A stretch of 64,000 nt of DNA from Bin87 sp034420475 (GTDB lineage: Bacteria; Chloroflexota; Dehalococcoidia; Lucifugimonadales; UBA3495), in the NCBI GenBank assembly GCA_034420475.1, contig DAOULH010000009.1, positions 124,001 through 188,000 on the forward strand. Direction: 5' to 3'. A program made the position numbers and the translations under genes. This document shows, piece by piece, positions 1 to 7,089 of this stretch. The notes below the pieces were generated by a model. The model was not told the DNA's origin, did not search any database, and saw nothing but the letters and a program-made list of their open reading frames with translations. Position 1 is the stretch's first letter. The number at the start of each line of letters is the position of its first letter.

Positions 1-1
1 T

Positions 2-127
2 GTCCAACTGGAACCGCAGCGTCCGTACATTCGCCGCCTGCAGCACATGCTGGCCGAGGAGTTCAACCTGGCCTCCACCAGTCGCGGCCGCGACCCCCAG
101 CGCGGCGTGTTGATCTACCGGCCGTAG
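2..127 (+). CDS. C-terminal end of an R3H-domain nucleic-acid-binding protein (5' end outside window)
   Basis: Only the last 41 codons are present, open from the window edge to TAG. The visible peptide has the R3H pattern: an Arg followed by a helix (RRLQHMLAEEF), then a serine/glycine turn and a closing strand ending GVLIYRP. R3H domains bind single-stranded nucleic acid. In Chloroflexota an AAA ATPase with a C-terminal R3H domain is often found just before tmk, and tmk follows here, so that is the likely parent protein. The fragment is too short to exclude other R3H proteins such as KhpB/Jag. Confidence 0.6.
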   Translation, partial: VQLEPQRPYIRRLQHMLAEEFNLASTSRGRDPQRGVLIYRP

Positions 128-229
128 CGACGTGTTGCCTGAAACACGGGGCCGTAATACGCACAGCGTCGGTTCCCGCTTCTGATACCCTGACGCCGTT
201 ACGTTGATACGCAAGCGAGGGTGACGGCG

Positions 230-898
230 ATGTCGGGGGTGTTCATAGCCTTTGAGGGCGGCGAGGGCGCCGGCAAGTCCACGCAGGCGCGTTGCCTGGA
301 ATCACACTTGCGCGCTCAGGGCTACAACGCTGTGCTGGTGCGTGAGCCGGGCTCGACCCAGTTGGGGGACTACCTGCGCGCCTACCTGGTCAACAACGAG
401 CCTATCGTCCCGTTGGCCGAACTCCTCCTGTTTGAAGCTGCTCGGGCCCAGTTGGTTGAGGAGCGGATTCGACCTCTACTGGACGATGGCGCTGTTGTCA
501 TCGCGGACCGTTTCGCCGGATCTACGGTCGCTTACCAGGGACACGGTCGCGGCATTAAATTGGACCGCATTCGGTGGCTGAACGATTTTGCTACCGGTCG
601 ATTGTATCCCGACCTGACCATTCTGCTGAGTATTGATCCTTTGATTGGATTGGAGCGGGTGAACAGCCGGCAACTGCAACTCGCCCTACCGATAGCCGGC
701 GCCCCTGACCGGTTTGAAGAAGAAATTATGGCCTTTCATGACAACGTTCGGCGGGGGTTCCTGGAGCAAGCCGAGTCGGACCCTGACCACTGGCACGTCG
801 TTGACGGCCACCGTTCAATCGTCCAGGTTGCAACCGCGGTGAGGGCGGCCATAGAAGGGTTGCTAACGGCCAAAATACCGTCCGTGCGCGTTTCGTAA
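230..898 (+). CDS. tmk: Thymidylate kinase
   Basis: Phosphorylates dTMP to dTDP with ATP in the cytoplasm, an essential step in dTTP synthesis. The 222-residue product has the usual length. The P-loop GGEGAGKST lies near residues 10-18. A DRF motif replaces the usual DRY/DRH and is followed by an AYQGHGRG segment, typical of the substrate-binding region. A variable LID segment with Arg residues follows, then an APDRFE motif. I chose ATG 230 because GAGGGTG lies 6 bases upstream. An in-frame GTG at 221 would overlap that ribosome site. The gene converges on the selenoprotein-like gene and shares a hairpin with it. Confidence 0.95.
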   Translation: MSGVFIAFEGGEGAGKSTQARCLESHLRAQGYNAVLVREPGSTQLGDYLRAYLVNNEPIVPLAELLLFEAARAQLVEERIRPLLDDGAVVIADRFAGSTVAYQGHGRGIKLDRIRWLNDFATGRLYPDLTILLSIDPLIGLERVNSRQLQLALPIAGAPDRFEEEIMAFHDNVRRGFLEQAESDPDHWHVVDGHRSIVQVATAVRAAIEGLLTAKIPSVRVS

Positions 899-928
899 GT
901 TCTCACCAAAGATATATCAGGGCAAACG

Positions 929-956
929 AAAACCGCCGCCCCGGTCAGGGCGGCGG
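929..956 (-). terminator. Rho-independent terminator of the SelW-like gene
   Basis: A 9-bp perfect GC stem (933-941 with 948-956, loop CGGTCA) is followed on the minus strand by four T and then CGTTT. It lies 27 bases past the stop of the minus-strand gene. It also sits between two convergent genes, so it may slow plus-strand transcription from tmk, but it has no T tract in that direction. Confidence 0.75.
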
Positions 957-982
957 CTATCAATTCCGTTTGGCGCGTTCGA

Positions 983-1270
983 CTAGTTGTCGGCAGCGAC
1001 CGCCAAGTCGGCCTGCGCGATCCTCGCGGAGATGACTTCCTTCATCTTGCGGATGCGGCCCAACTCGGGGTAGATGTTCCCCTCGGCCTTCTTGTCAAAG
1101 ATCTTCTCGCCGTCCACGAACACTTCCATGATGCCCTGGCCGCGCGGGGAGATGGTGATAGCGGCGTCGCCGCCGTAGGCCCGGAAAAACTCGTTCGCCA
1201 TCCACGTGGCGGTAGCGTGGTGCTGTCAAGGCACGCAGTAGGTAATCTCGATCTGGACTTTGCCTTCCAT
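983..1270 (-). CDS. SelW/SelT/SelH (Rdx) family selenoprotein with in-frame UGA at codon 15
   Basis: Read through one TGA (1228-1226), this is a single 95-residue Rdx-type protein with a thioredoxin-like fold. The N-terminal strand VQIEITYC is followed by VP and the UGA, giving the family's CxxU redox motif (C12, U15), where Cys homologues have CVPC. The helix WMANEFFRAYGG follows, then ITISPRGQGIMEVFVDGEKI and the family's IYPELGRIRKMKE region. The start ATG has a strong GGAGGAG 4-5 bases upstream. The only downstream ATG (1201) has no ribosome site and would lose the active site. A bSECIS-like hairpin lies just 3' of the UGA. Rdx proteins are thought to be thiol/selenol oxidoreductases with unknown partners. 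The alternative is a nonsense mutation in a dying gene, but the rest is well conserved. No selA/B/C/D is in this window. Confidence 0.8.
1196..1211 (-). promoter_or_regulatory. Candidate bacterial SECIS hairpin
   Basis: On the minus strand a 5-bp stem CGCCA/TGGCG encloses the 6-base loop CGTGGA. The loop starts 20 bases after the UGA and has G as its second base. Bacterial SECIS elements usually have an apical loop about 16-37 bases downstream of UGA with a G in the first two loop positions, so the geometry fits. An alternative 5-bp pairing (CCACG with CGTGG) overlaps it. No folding was computed. Confidence 0.5.
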
Positions 1271-1388
1271 GTTTCTCCTCCGAGTGGAGCGTGTTATTTT
1301 GGCGCCTGCCTTGCGAATTTTATCACAAATGAAGAAACGTTCCAACAACCGCGTTGTCACCCGCGTATCCGGCTTGCGGCGGGGGAAC

Positions 1389-1497
1389 GTCAGGAGCAGG
1401 ATTTTCAAAATTCAGGGATGCCAGGATTGGAACCTTTTTGTGATGGGAATCTCTCAATCCTGCCCAATCATAAAATCTCGCAAATCCTGCTTCTGAC
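1389..1497. repeat. Dispersed inverted-repeat element, ATCCTG family, copy 1
   Basis: The stretch between the SelW-like gene and cysC (1271-1594) holds no gene. It carries arms built from AGGATT and AATCCT words: the left arm starts GTCAGGAGCAGGATTTTCA and the right arm ends AAATCCTGCTTCTGAC. The second copy at 20392-20484 has the same architecture with a cleaner palindrome. A TATAAT hexamer at 1558-1563 lies between the element and cysC. Confidence 0.7.
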
Positions 1498-1594
1498 GAT
1501 TTGCGGAAGCGGATGCGCCGCGGCGTACCGGGAGCGAATTTGCCAATCGGTCTGCGATATAATCGCCGGCGATAACTGATCCTCGGTGTGCGAT

Positions 1595-2239
1595 ATGGGC
1601 AACCAATCCGAAGTGTTCTGGCAGGACTACGCGGTGTCCCGGCATGATCGGACCGCGCTGCTCGACCAGGAGCCATTGGTGCTCTGGTTCACCGGCTTGT
1701 CCGGCGCCGGCAAGACGACGCTGGCCAACTGCCTGGCCAAGCGCCTGTACGACTGCGGGTACGCGACCTACGTTCTGGACGGGGACAACCTGCGCCACGG
1801 CCTCAACCGGGACCTGGATTTCAGCGTGGCGGCGCGTCACGAAAACGTGCGGCGCATGGCGGAAGTGGCTGGCCTCATGTACGACGCCGGCCTGATCACG
1901 CTGGCGGCCTGCATCTCCCCGTTCAAGGCGGAACGGGATTTCGCCCGGAGCCTGGTGCCGGCCGGCAAATTCGTCGAGGTGTTTGTCGATACCCCGCTGT
2001 CGCTGTGTGAGCAAAGAGATAACAAGGGTCTCTACCGCCGGGCCCGGGCCGGGGAAATCGTCAATTTCACCGGCATCGACTCGCCTTTCGAGCGCCCGGA
2101 GGACCCGGAGATCGCAATCAACACCACGGGGCGCTCGCCCGCTGATTGCATCGAGGCCATCATGGACTACCTGTCTGCCCGCCGGCTCATTGCGGTCGCT
2201 GCCCAGCAGAGGCGCAGCGAGAACAGACTCCAGGCATGA
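1595..2239 (+). CDS. cysC: Adenylylsulfate (APS) kinase
   Basis: Converts APS plus ATP to PAPS in sulfate assimilation and sulfonation donor supply. The 214-residue product has the P-loop GLSGAGKTT, the DGDNLRHGLN motif, the APS-binding segment RHENVRRMAEVA, and the C-terminal KGLYRRARAGEI and NFTGID motifs followed by PFE. This is a standalone kinase: no sulfurylase (sat, cysN/D) is adjacent. ATG 1595 fits the family's N-terminus. An in-frame GTG at 1586 is possible and neither has a clear ribosome site. A TATAAT at 1558-1563 may be its -10. An arylsulfotransferase-like gene lies 3 kb downstream, but a functional link is only a guess. Confidence 0.93.
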   Translation: MGNQSEVFWQDYAVSRHDRTALLDQEPLVLWFTGLSGAGKTTLANCLAKRLYDCGYATYVLDGDNLRHGLNRDLDFSVAARHENVRRMAEVAGLMYDAGLITLAACISPFKAERDFARSLVPAGKFVEVFVDTPLSLCEQRDNKGLYRRARAGEIVNFTGIDSPFERPEDPEIAINTTGRSPADCIEAIMDYLSARRLIAVAAQQRRSENRLQA

Positions 2240-2300
2240 CGGAGGCAGCGTCGGATCCAGGTTCGCGGCGGACGGGTTCTGCGTCTCCACGCGCGCCGGT

Positions 2301-2456
2301 AACAGTTCAGAATTCAGGGGTTTGTCATTGCGAGGCGCTGGCGCTGTGGCAATCTCGACGCCGTAGCCGCAACGTCTGCCCCAAAGGACTCCCTGGCGCC
2401 AACGAGATTGCCGCGCTGCGCTCGCAATGACACTTTCCCCGCAACTCTGAACAGTT
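2301..2456. repeat. MITE-like inverted repeat, GCAATCTC family, copy 1
   Basis: The intergenic region before ilvE is largely one palindromic element. The inner arms are GTCATTGCGAGG...GGCAATCTCG (2324-2357) and CGAGATTGCC...CTCGCAATGAC (2403-2431). Outer arms of 20 bases (2301-2320 and 2437-2456) also pair imperfectly around TTCAGA/TCTGAA. No open reading frame is supported inside. Related copies lie at 14977-15223 and 56886-56975. Confidence 0.8.
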
Positions 2457-2472
2457 ACGCACGCCGGCTCGA

Positions 2473-2502
2473 TTGGCAACACTTGCCGCGCGACGGTATA
2501 AT
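2473..2502 (+). promoter_or_regulatory. Sigma-70-type promoter of ilvE
   Basis: TTGGCA (2473-2478, 5 of 6 to consensus) and a perfect TATAAT (2497-2502) are separated by 18 bases. They lie 33 bases before the ilvE start and just after the repeat element. This is the best promoter match in the window. Confidence 0.7.
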
Positions 2503-2534
2503 GCCTCGAATTCTTTGCTCAAAGGGGGCATTAC

Positions 2535-3497
2535 GTGACTACCAATGGCCAGGCTTCCTTCAACGCCGATGAACTGCAAGTGTTTTTCCGTGGGCAGTTT
2601 GTACCAGCCAGCGAGGCCAGGGTAAGCGTAATGACCCACGCCCTCCACTACGGGACGGGCGTATTCGAGGGTATCCGCGGGAACTGGAACGAAGGGCAGG
2701 GCGCGATCAACATCTTCCGTATGCGGGAGCACTACGAGCGGCTGCTGGACGGGTGTCGCATCCTCATGCTGGACATTCCCTACTCCGCCGACCAGCTCTG
2801 CGACATCACCGTCGAACTGGTCGAGCGCAACCGCCACGATTCCGACATATACATCCGACCCCTCGCCTACAAGAGCGAGGAACTGGTGGCAAACCTGAAA
2901 TTGCAGGAGTTGTCGTCGGACTTCACGCTGATCACGGTGCCCTTCGGCAACTACCTGGGCAGCGACCGGTTGCGCTGTTGCACCTCGTCCTGGCGTCGCG
3001 TTGACGACCCGATGATCCCGGCCCGGATCAAGGCCTGCGGCATCTACATCAACAGCATTCTCGCCAAGACCGAGGCCACCATCGCCGGCTTCGACGAGGC
3101 CATCCTGCTCAACCACGACGGGCACGTGTCGGAAGGGTCCGGCGAGAACATCTTCATGGTCAAGAACGGGGTGATCTACACCCCGCCGCTGGAGGACAAC
3201 GTCCTCGGCGGCATCACGCGCGACACCATCATGCAGTTGGCCGCCGCCGAGATGGGCAAGGAAGTGCAGATGCGCACCATCGACCGCAGCGAGCTGTACC
3301 TTGCCGACGAGGTGTTCCTCAGCGGCACCGCCGCCCACCTGACCCCGGTCATCGAGCTGGACTTCCGGCCCATCGCCGACGGCCAGCCCGGACCGATCAC
3401 GACGCAGTTGCAAAGCATGTACTTCGACATCGTGGTCGGCAACAATCCCAAGTACCGGCACTGGTGCACGCAGGTAAGGCAGCCGGTAGCGGCTTAG
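2535..3497 (+). CDS. ilvE: Branched-chain amino acid aminotransferase (class IV)
   Basis: PLP-dependent transaminase for the last step of Ile, Leu and Val synthesis (and the first of their breakdown). The 320-residue product has the class IV fold: an N-terminal THALHYGTGVFEGIRGNW segment, RPLAYKS with the likely Schiff-base Lys, the middle KACGIYINSILAK region, and the diagnostic EGSGENIF and GITRDTIM motifs. C-terminal DEVFLSGTAAHLTPV completes the cofactor site. The start is GTG 2535 with a GGGGG ribosome site a few bases upstream. It has its own strong promoter. plsY follows 27 bases later, so the two are probably co-transcribed. Confidence 0.95.
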   Translation: MTTNGQASFNADELQVFFRGQFVPASEARVSVMTHALHYGTGVFEGIRGNWNEGQGAINIFRMREHYERLLDGCRILMLDIPYSADQLCDITVELVERNRHDSDIYIRPLAYKSEELVANLKLQELSSDFTLITVPFGNYLGSDRLRCCTSSWRRVDDPMIPARIKACGIYINSILAKTEATIAGFDEAILLNHDGHVSEGSGENIFMVKNGVIYTPPLEDNVLGGITRDTIMQLAAAEMGKEVQMRTIDRSELYLADEVFLSGTAAHLTPVIELDFRPIADGQPGPITTQLQSMYFDIVVGNNPKYRHWCTQVRQPVAA

Positions 3498-3524
3498 GGA
3501 GACCGACCCGCCGGAGAAGCGGCG

Positions 3525-4193
3525 ATGCTCGGGCTGTTCGGCGCGGCCGCCCTGTGCGGCTATCTGCTGGGCAGCATTCCCACCGCCTACCTGGTAGTGC
3601 GCTGGGTCACCAGGGGCGCGGTTGACATCCGTCAAGCCGGCGACGGCAACGCCGGGGCCAACAACGTCAACCGCGTCTGCGGCCGGCGGTGGGCCGTTCT
3701 GGTCGGCGCCGTGGACATTGCCAAAGGCGTGGCGGCGGTGCTGGCGTTCAACCTGCTTTTCCGTCTGGTCAACCCCGCGCTGGCCGTCGGCCCCACGGGT
3801 GTGCCCGACCCACTGGCTCCGGCCTTCGACTTGACCACGGCGGGTATGCTGGCCGGCGCGGCCACCATGGCCGGGCAAATCTGGCCGGTCTGGTTGAAGT
3901 TTCACGGCGGTCGCGGAGCGGCCACTGCCCTGGGGATCACCGGCGCGGCGCTGCCGGCGGCGGCGCTGATTATGGCCTTGCCCTGCGTGGCGCTCCTGTT
4001 ACTCACCAGAAGCACCATTATCGCGCTGCCGTTCATCTACATCACCTCTATGGTGCTGGCCCGGGCGGTTTTTGACGTCGGCTGGGGAGCCATTGGTTAT
4101 TGCCTGGGCATCTTCATTGCGGTGGGAGCGGTGCACTTCTGGGGAGTGCGCTCCCGCCGGCCGGCCGGCGGAGTCACCCCCGGCGGCAGATAG
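3525..4193 (+). CDS. plsY: Glycerol-3-phosphate acyltransferase PlsY
   Basis: Integral membrane enzyme that transfers acyl groups from acyl-phosphate to glycerol-3-phosphate, starting phospholipid synthesis. The 222 residues have several hydrophobic segments and the three PlsY motifs: GSIPTAYLV near the N-terminus, GDGNAGANNVNR (the usual form is GN.GATN, here N for T), and WPVWLKFHGGRGAATALG. The start ATG has GGAGAAG upstream. It lies 27 bases after ilvE and converges on the EamA transporter gene, with 10 bases between the stops. The acyl-phosphate supplier PlsX is not in view. Confidence 0.93.
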   Translation: MLGLFGAAALCGYLLGSIPTAYLVVRWVTRGAVDIRQAGDGNAGANNVNRVCGRRWAVLVGAVDIAKGVAAVLAFNLLFRLVNPALAVGPTGVPDPLAPAFDLTTAGMLAGAATMAGQIWPVWLKFHGGRGAATALGITGAALPAAALIMALPCVALLLLTRSTIIALPFIYITSMVLARAVFDVGWGAIGYCLGIFIAVGAVHFWGVRSRRPAGGVTPGGR

Positions 4194-4203
4194 GGCACCC
4201 CCG

Positions 4204-5100
4204 TCACCAAGCCGCCAGCATGGTCGTCCCGCCGACGATCATCAGGATGGCGACGCCCTTGGCCGCCAAAGCCCCGGGTCGCAGCGATTCCTGCATCATC
4301 CCGAAGGTCCGCCAGCTCAGCAGCGTGCCCACTACGAACACGAACAGCGGTCGCGTGGCCAGGATCGCCGACGCCAGCGACACCGGCCCAAAGTTGAAGG
4401 ACCAGAGGAACAGCAGTATGGCCAACTGGGGCAGCAGGCCCTCTCCGATCACGAAAGTCGTCAAGGCTGGACCGGAACGCAGACCGTTGAACAACCGGCG
4501 CCAGTTTGCCGGCATCCCGAACACCGCGAATGCTGGAACCATCCCCAGTTCCTGCAATCCGAACACCTCCCACGGCGTCAGGTCGGTCAGCACCAGTTTG
4601 GCCAGGAAGAACGACAGGCCCAGGGTGATGGAGCTGCCCACCAGAACGGTTAACCCCGGCGTCAGTTTCAGCAGCCCCCGGCCGAATCCTTCGATGGAAA
4701 CCAGCGCAACGCCGGCGATCACCAGCGCGATGGCGGCCCACTGCGGCGCGGAGATCGTTTCTCCCAGCACGACCATCGCCAAGAGCGCCACTAGGATGGG
4801 ATTGGTCTGGCTGACGGCGACGGCGCGGGAGGCCTCGCCCAGCTTGAGTCCCAGGAACAGGAGCAGCAAGCCGGCGCCCAGGCTTACTCCCGACAGCAGG
4901 CCGATGACCACTGATTCCACCGGCGCCGCGACCGGCCAACCCACGGCGATCAGGATTATTGCCGCGCACACGGATCGGGTAACGATGGAACCGGCGCCCA
5001 GCGCCCCGACTCCCTCCAGGTAGTTGTCCAGCAGCCTTTTGTGGGCGATGTTGGCAAGGCCGAGCGAGGCGGCGCTGCAGATGGCCAGGAAGATCCACAC
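4204..5100 (-). CDS. EamA/DMT-family transporter
   Basis: A 298-residue membrane protein with about ten hydrophobic helices arranged as two repeated EamA halves. The first half ends around AVSQTNPILVALLAMVVLGE, a typical EamA signature, and the second carries SLASAILATRPLFVFVVGTLL. Such drug/metabolite transporters move amino acids, nucleotides or other small metabolites across the inner membrane. The substrate cannot be read from sequence. It is convergent with plsY and divergent from the arylsulfotransferase-like gene. Confidence 0.85.
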   Translation of the reverse strand: MWIFLAICSAASLGLANIAHKRLLDNYLEGVGALGAGSIVTRSVCAAIILIAVGWPVAAPVESVVIGLLSGVSLGAGLLLLFLGLKLGEASRAVAVSQTNPILVALLAMVVLGETISAPQWAAIALVIAGVALVSIEGFGRGLLKLTPGLTVLVGSSITLGLSFFLAKLVLTDLTPWEVFGLQELGMVPAFAVFGMPANWRRLFNGLRSGPALTTFVIGEGLLPQLAILLFLWSFNFGPVSLASAILATRPLFVFVVGTLLSWRTFGMMQESLRPGALAAKGVAILMIVGGTTMLAAW

Positions 5101-5260
5101 GGCGAATCAATTTACCCTGTCGGAGTGGTTGCGTCGCCGGGGTTCATTTCCGTCAATACGGCTGGGGGCGCGCCTGCGCAGTATAACTTGCGCACGAGCC
5201 AGGTCGGCTCCCAAGCCCCTGCTATAATCGCGCCGGAATTGAAATCGCGGAGGAAAACGA

Positions 5261-6388
5261 ATGGGCTGGTCAATTCACCATCCGGTCGGGCTGATCCACC
5301 ACACGCCGGCGGCGTGCCAACGGGGCTATACGCTGTTTTCAACCACGCGCGGCGGGAAGGACGCATACCTCATCGACATGGAAGGCAACGTCGTCCACCG
5401 TTGGCATTCCCCCGAGGGCATCCATTACTCGTACCTGTTGGATAACGGCAACCTGCTCTGCCGCACCATGCCTCCGGAAGACGCTGGCGGGATCGAGACT
5501 GTGGGCGGCTCGTCAGCCAGCATCATCGAGCTGGACTGGGACAGCAACCTGGTGTGGGCATACCGCGACAACACCCTGCACCACGACTACGAGCGGCTGC
5601 CCAACGGCAACACCCTGCTGCTGATGTGGGATCCCATCCCGGAGGATCTGGTAGCCCAGGTACAGGGCGGCTACGACGTGGATTTCGCCCCGGGGATGCT
5701 CGGCGACGTGGTGCGCGAAGTGACTCCGGACGGCGCCACCGTTTGGGAATGGCGGTCCTGGGAGCACCTGGATCCAACCGAAGACGTTCTCGGTCCGCTG
5801 GACGCCCGGCGGGAATGGACCCACGGGAATTGCCTGAACGTCACGCCCGATGGTGACCTGCTGGTAAGCTTCCGTTTGACCAGCACCGTGGGCATCGCCG
5901 ACCGCGCCACCGGCGCCTTCAAGTGGAAGTGGGGTCCGGGCGAGATCGACCACCAGCATCATCCCACCTGGCTGGACAACGGGCGGGTGCTGATCTTCGA
6001 CAACGGCTCCCACCGGCGCGGCACCAGTTACTCCCGCGTCGTGGAGGTGGATCCGGCTACCAACGAGATCCATTGGCAGTACCAGGGGATGCCGGCCATC
6101 TCCTTCTACAGCTACAACATCAGCAGCGCCGAGCGTCAGCCCAACGGGAACACGCTGATCTGCGAGGGCGCGCCGGGCCGCATGTTCGAGGTCACGCCCC
6201 GAGGCGAGATCGTTTGGGAATACATCAACCCGTTCTTCCTCTACAGCGGCGCGGCCGGCGGCGCCGGCGGCATGGAATACACCAACGCCACCTTCCGCTG
6301 CCACCGCTACAGCCCGGACCACCCGGCGCTGGCCGGGAAGGATTTGGACCCGGGGAAGCACGCAGGGCTGAACAACGTGCTGCGGTAA
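5261..6388 (+). CDS. Arylsulfotransferase (ASST)-like beta-propeller protein
   Basis: A 375-residue protein rich in propeller blade signatures: repeated LDNGNLL, LPNGNTLLL, TPDGDLLVS, LDNGRVLIFDN and QPNGNTLICE turns, each followed by an aromatic strand such as IVWEY. This pattern matches the arylsulfotransferase / PQQ-like propeller group, which includes PAPS-independent aryl sulfate transferases. Conserved His residues occur at DHQHHPTWLD. No signal peptide is visible, unlike periplasmic ASST enzymes. A GGAGG ribosome site precedes ATG 5261, and TATAAT lies at 5223-5228. Family membership is fairly clear. Catalytic activity and substrate are unknown. Confidence 0.75.
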   Translation: MGWSIHHPVGLIHHTPAACQRGYTLFSTTRGGKDAYLIDMEGNVVHRWHSPEGIHYSYLLDNGNLLCRTMPPEDAGGIETVGGSSASIIELDWDSNLVWAYRDNTLHHDYERLPNGNTLLLMWDPIPEDLVAQVQGGYDVDFAPGMLGDVVREVTPDGATVWEWRSWEHLDPTEDVLGPLDARREWTHGNCLNVTPDGDLLVSFRLTSTVGIADRATGAFKWKWGPGEIDHQHHPTWLDNGRVLIFDNGSHRRGTSYSRVVEVDPATNEIHWQYQGMPAISFYSYNISSAERQPNGNTLICEGAPGRMFEVTPRGEIVWEYINPFFLYSGAAGGAGGMEYTNATFRCHRYSPDHPALAGKDLDPGKHAGLNNVLR

Positions 6389-6414
6389 TGCGGGGGAGTT
6401 TGGTGTTGCCCGAA

Positions 6415-7089
6415 TTAACCGGCGGCGTCCAGCATGTCCAAGAACTTGTGGACGTCGCCGAAGGCCGGGCTGTCCCACGGGATGACGCCGGCGGCCAAGG
6501 CGTTGCCGGTCAGCAGGGTAGGGTCATCTCGGTTCGCCGCCAGGAAGGCGCGCAGGCGGGCCTTGCTTTCCTGGCGAGGCACGTGACCGATCAACTGTAG
6601 ACAGTCGAAATAGCGGTCTACACAAGGTGTTGCAGGAGAGTCACGAACTGCTTCCAGACACAAGGATTCGAGGTCACCCGACGACCCGTTGTCCGGCATT
6701 ATGTACACCGCTATTTGAATGTCGGCGCCATCCAGTGATCCTATCGCAATGGTCATTGGTGCGTTGGGAACAGGCAAGCGGGCGCGCCGCAAGGAACCCT
6801 GGACACTGTCGAATGCGCTTTGATAATCACCATCTGCGTCTCTCACCACTCCAACGACCTTGACCAATTCGGAAAACGTAGGGTCAACGGCCAGCGTGTT
6901 GGCAAGGAAATTGCCCAATAAGTCAGTTCCGCCATATTCAATAACTTGTATGTTGGAACTCTGCCGCCGTTCAATCAGCCGCTGGAAAAAATGACGATCA
7001 TCGTTCCCTTCCACGAGCAACACGCGCGGTTGGGAAACTTTGGCAGGCTGCCGAACTTGGCTTTGGGAGACCATCAGCGCAGCTCCCAA
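6415..7089 (-). CDS. DUF3226-type TOPRIM protein, partner of the upstream AAA ATPase
   Basis: 224 residues. The N-terminal RVLLVEGNDDRHFF gives the TOPRIM glutamate (with following acidic residues), and VVRDADGDY supplies the DxD metal site. The later IMPDNGSSGDLESL segment is typical of DUF3226 proteins. TOPRIM domains in this setting act as metal-dependent nucleases. The start overlaps the end of the AAA ATPase gene by 16 bases, implying translational coupling. AAA + TOPRIM pairs include OLD-like, RloAB/AbiL and PARIS defence modules, so a phage-defence role is plausible but not shown. The true start could be the internal Met six codons in. Confidence 0.75.
   Translation of the reverse strand: MGAALMVSQSQVRQPAKVSQPRVLLVEGNDDRHFFQRLIERRQSSNIQVIEYGGTDLLGNFLANTLAVDPTFSELVKVVGVVRDADGDYQSAFDSVQGSLRRARLPVPNAPMTIAIGSLDGADIQIAVYIMPDNGSSGDLESLCLEAVRDSPATPCVDRYFDCLQLIGHVPRQESKARLRAFLAANRDDPTLLTGNALAAGVIPWDSPAFGDVHKFLDMLDAAG

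Noticed and set aside
983..1201. Short 72-codon form of the Rdx gene starting at ATG 1201
   Set aside because: No ribosome site, lacks the first strand and CxxU active site; the full frame through UGA is better supported.
1454..2482. 342-codon open frame on the minus strand opposite cysC
   Set aside because: Antisense shadow of a clear APS kinase; Arg/Gly/His-rich translation, no family motifs.
2325..3905. 526-codon minus-strand frame opposite ilvE and plsY
   Set aside because: Covers two well-supported plus-strand genes; low-complexity translation typical of GC-rich antisense.
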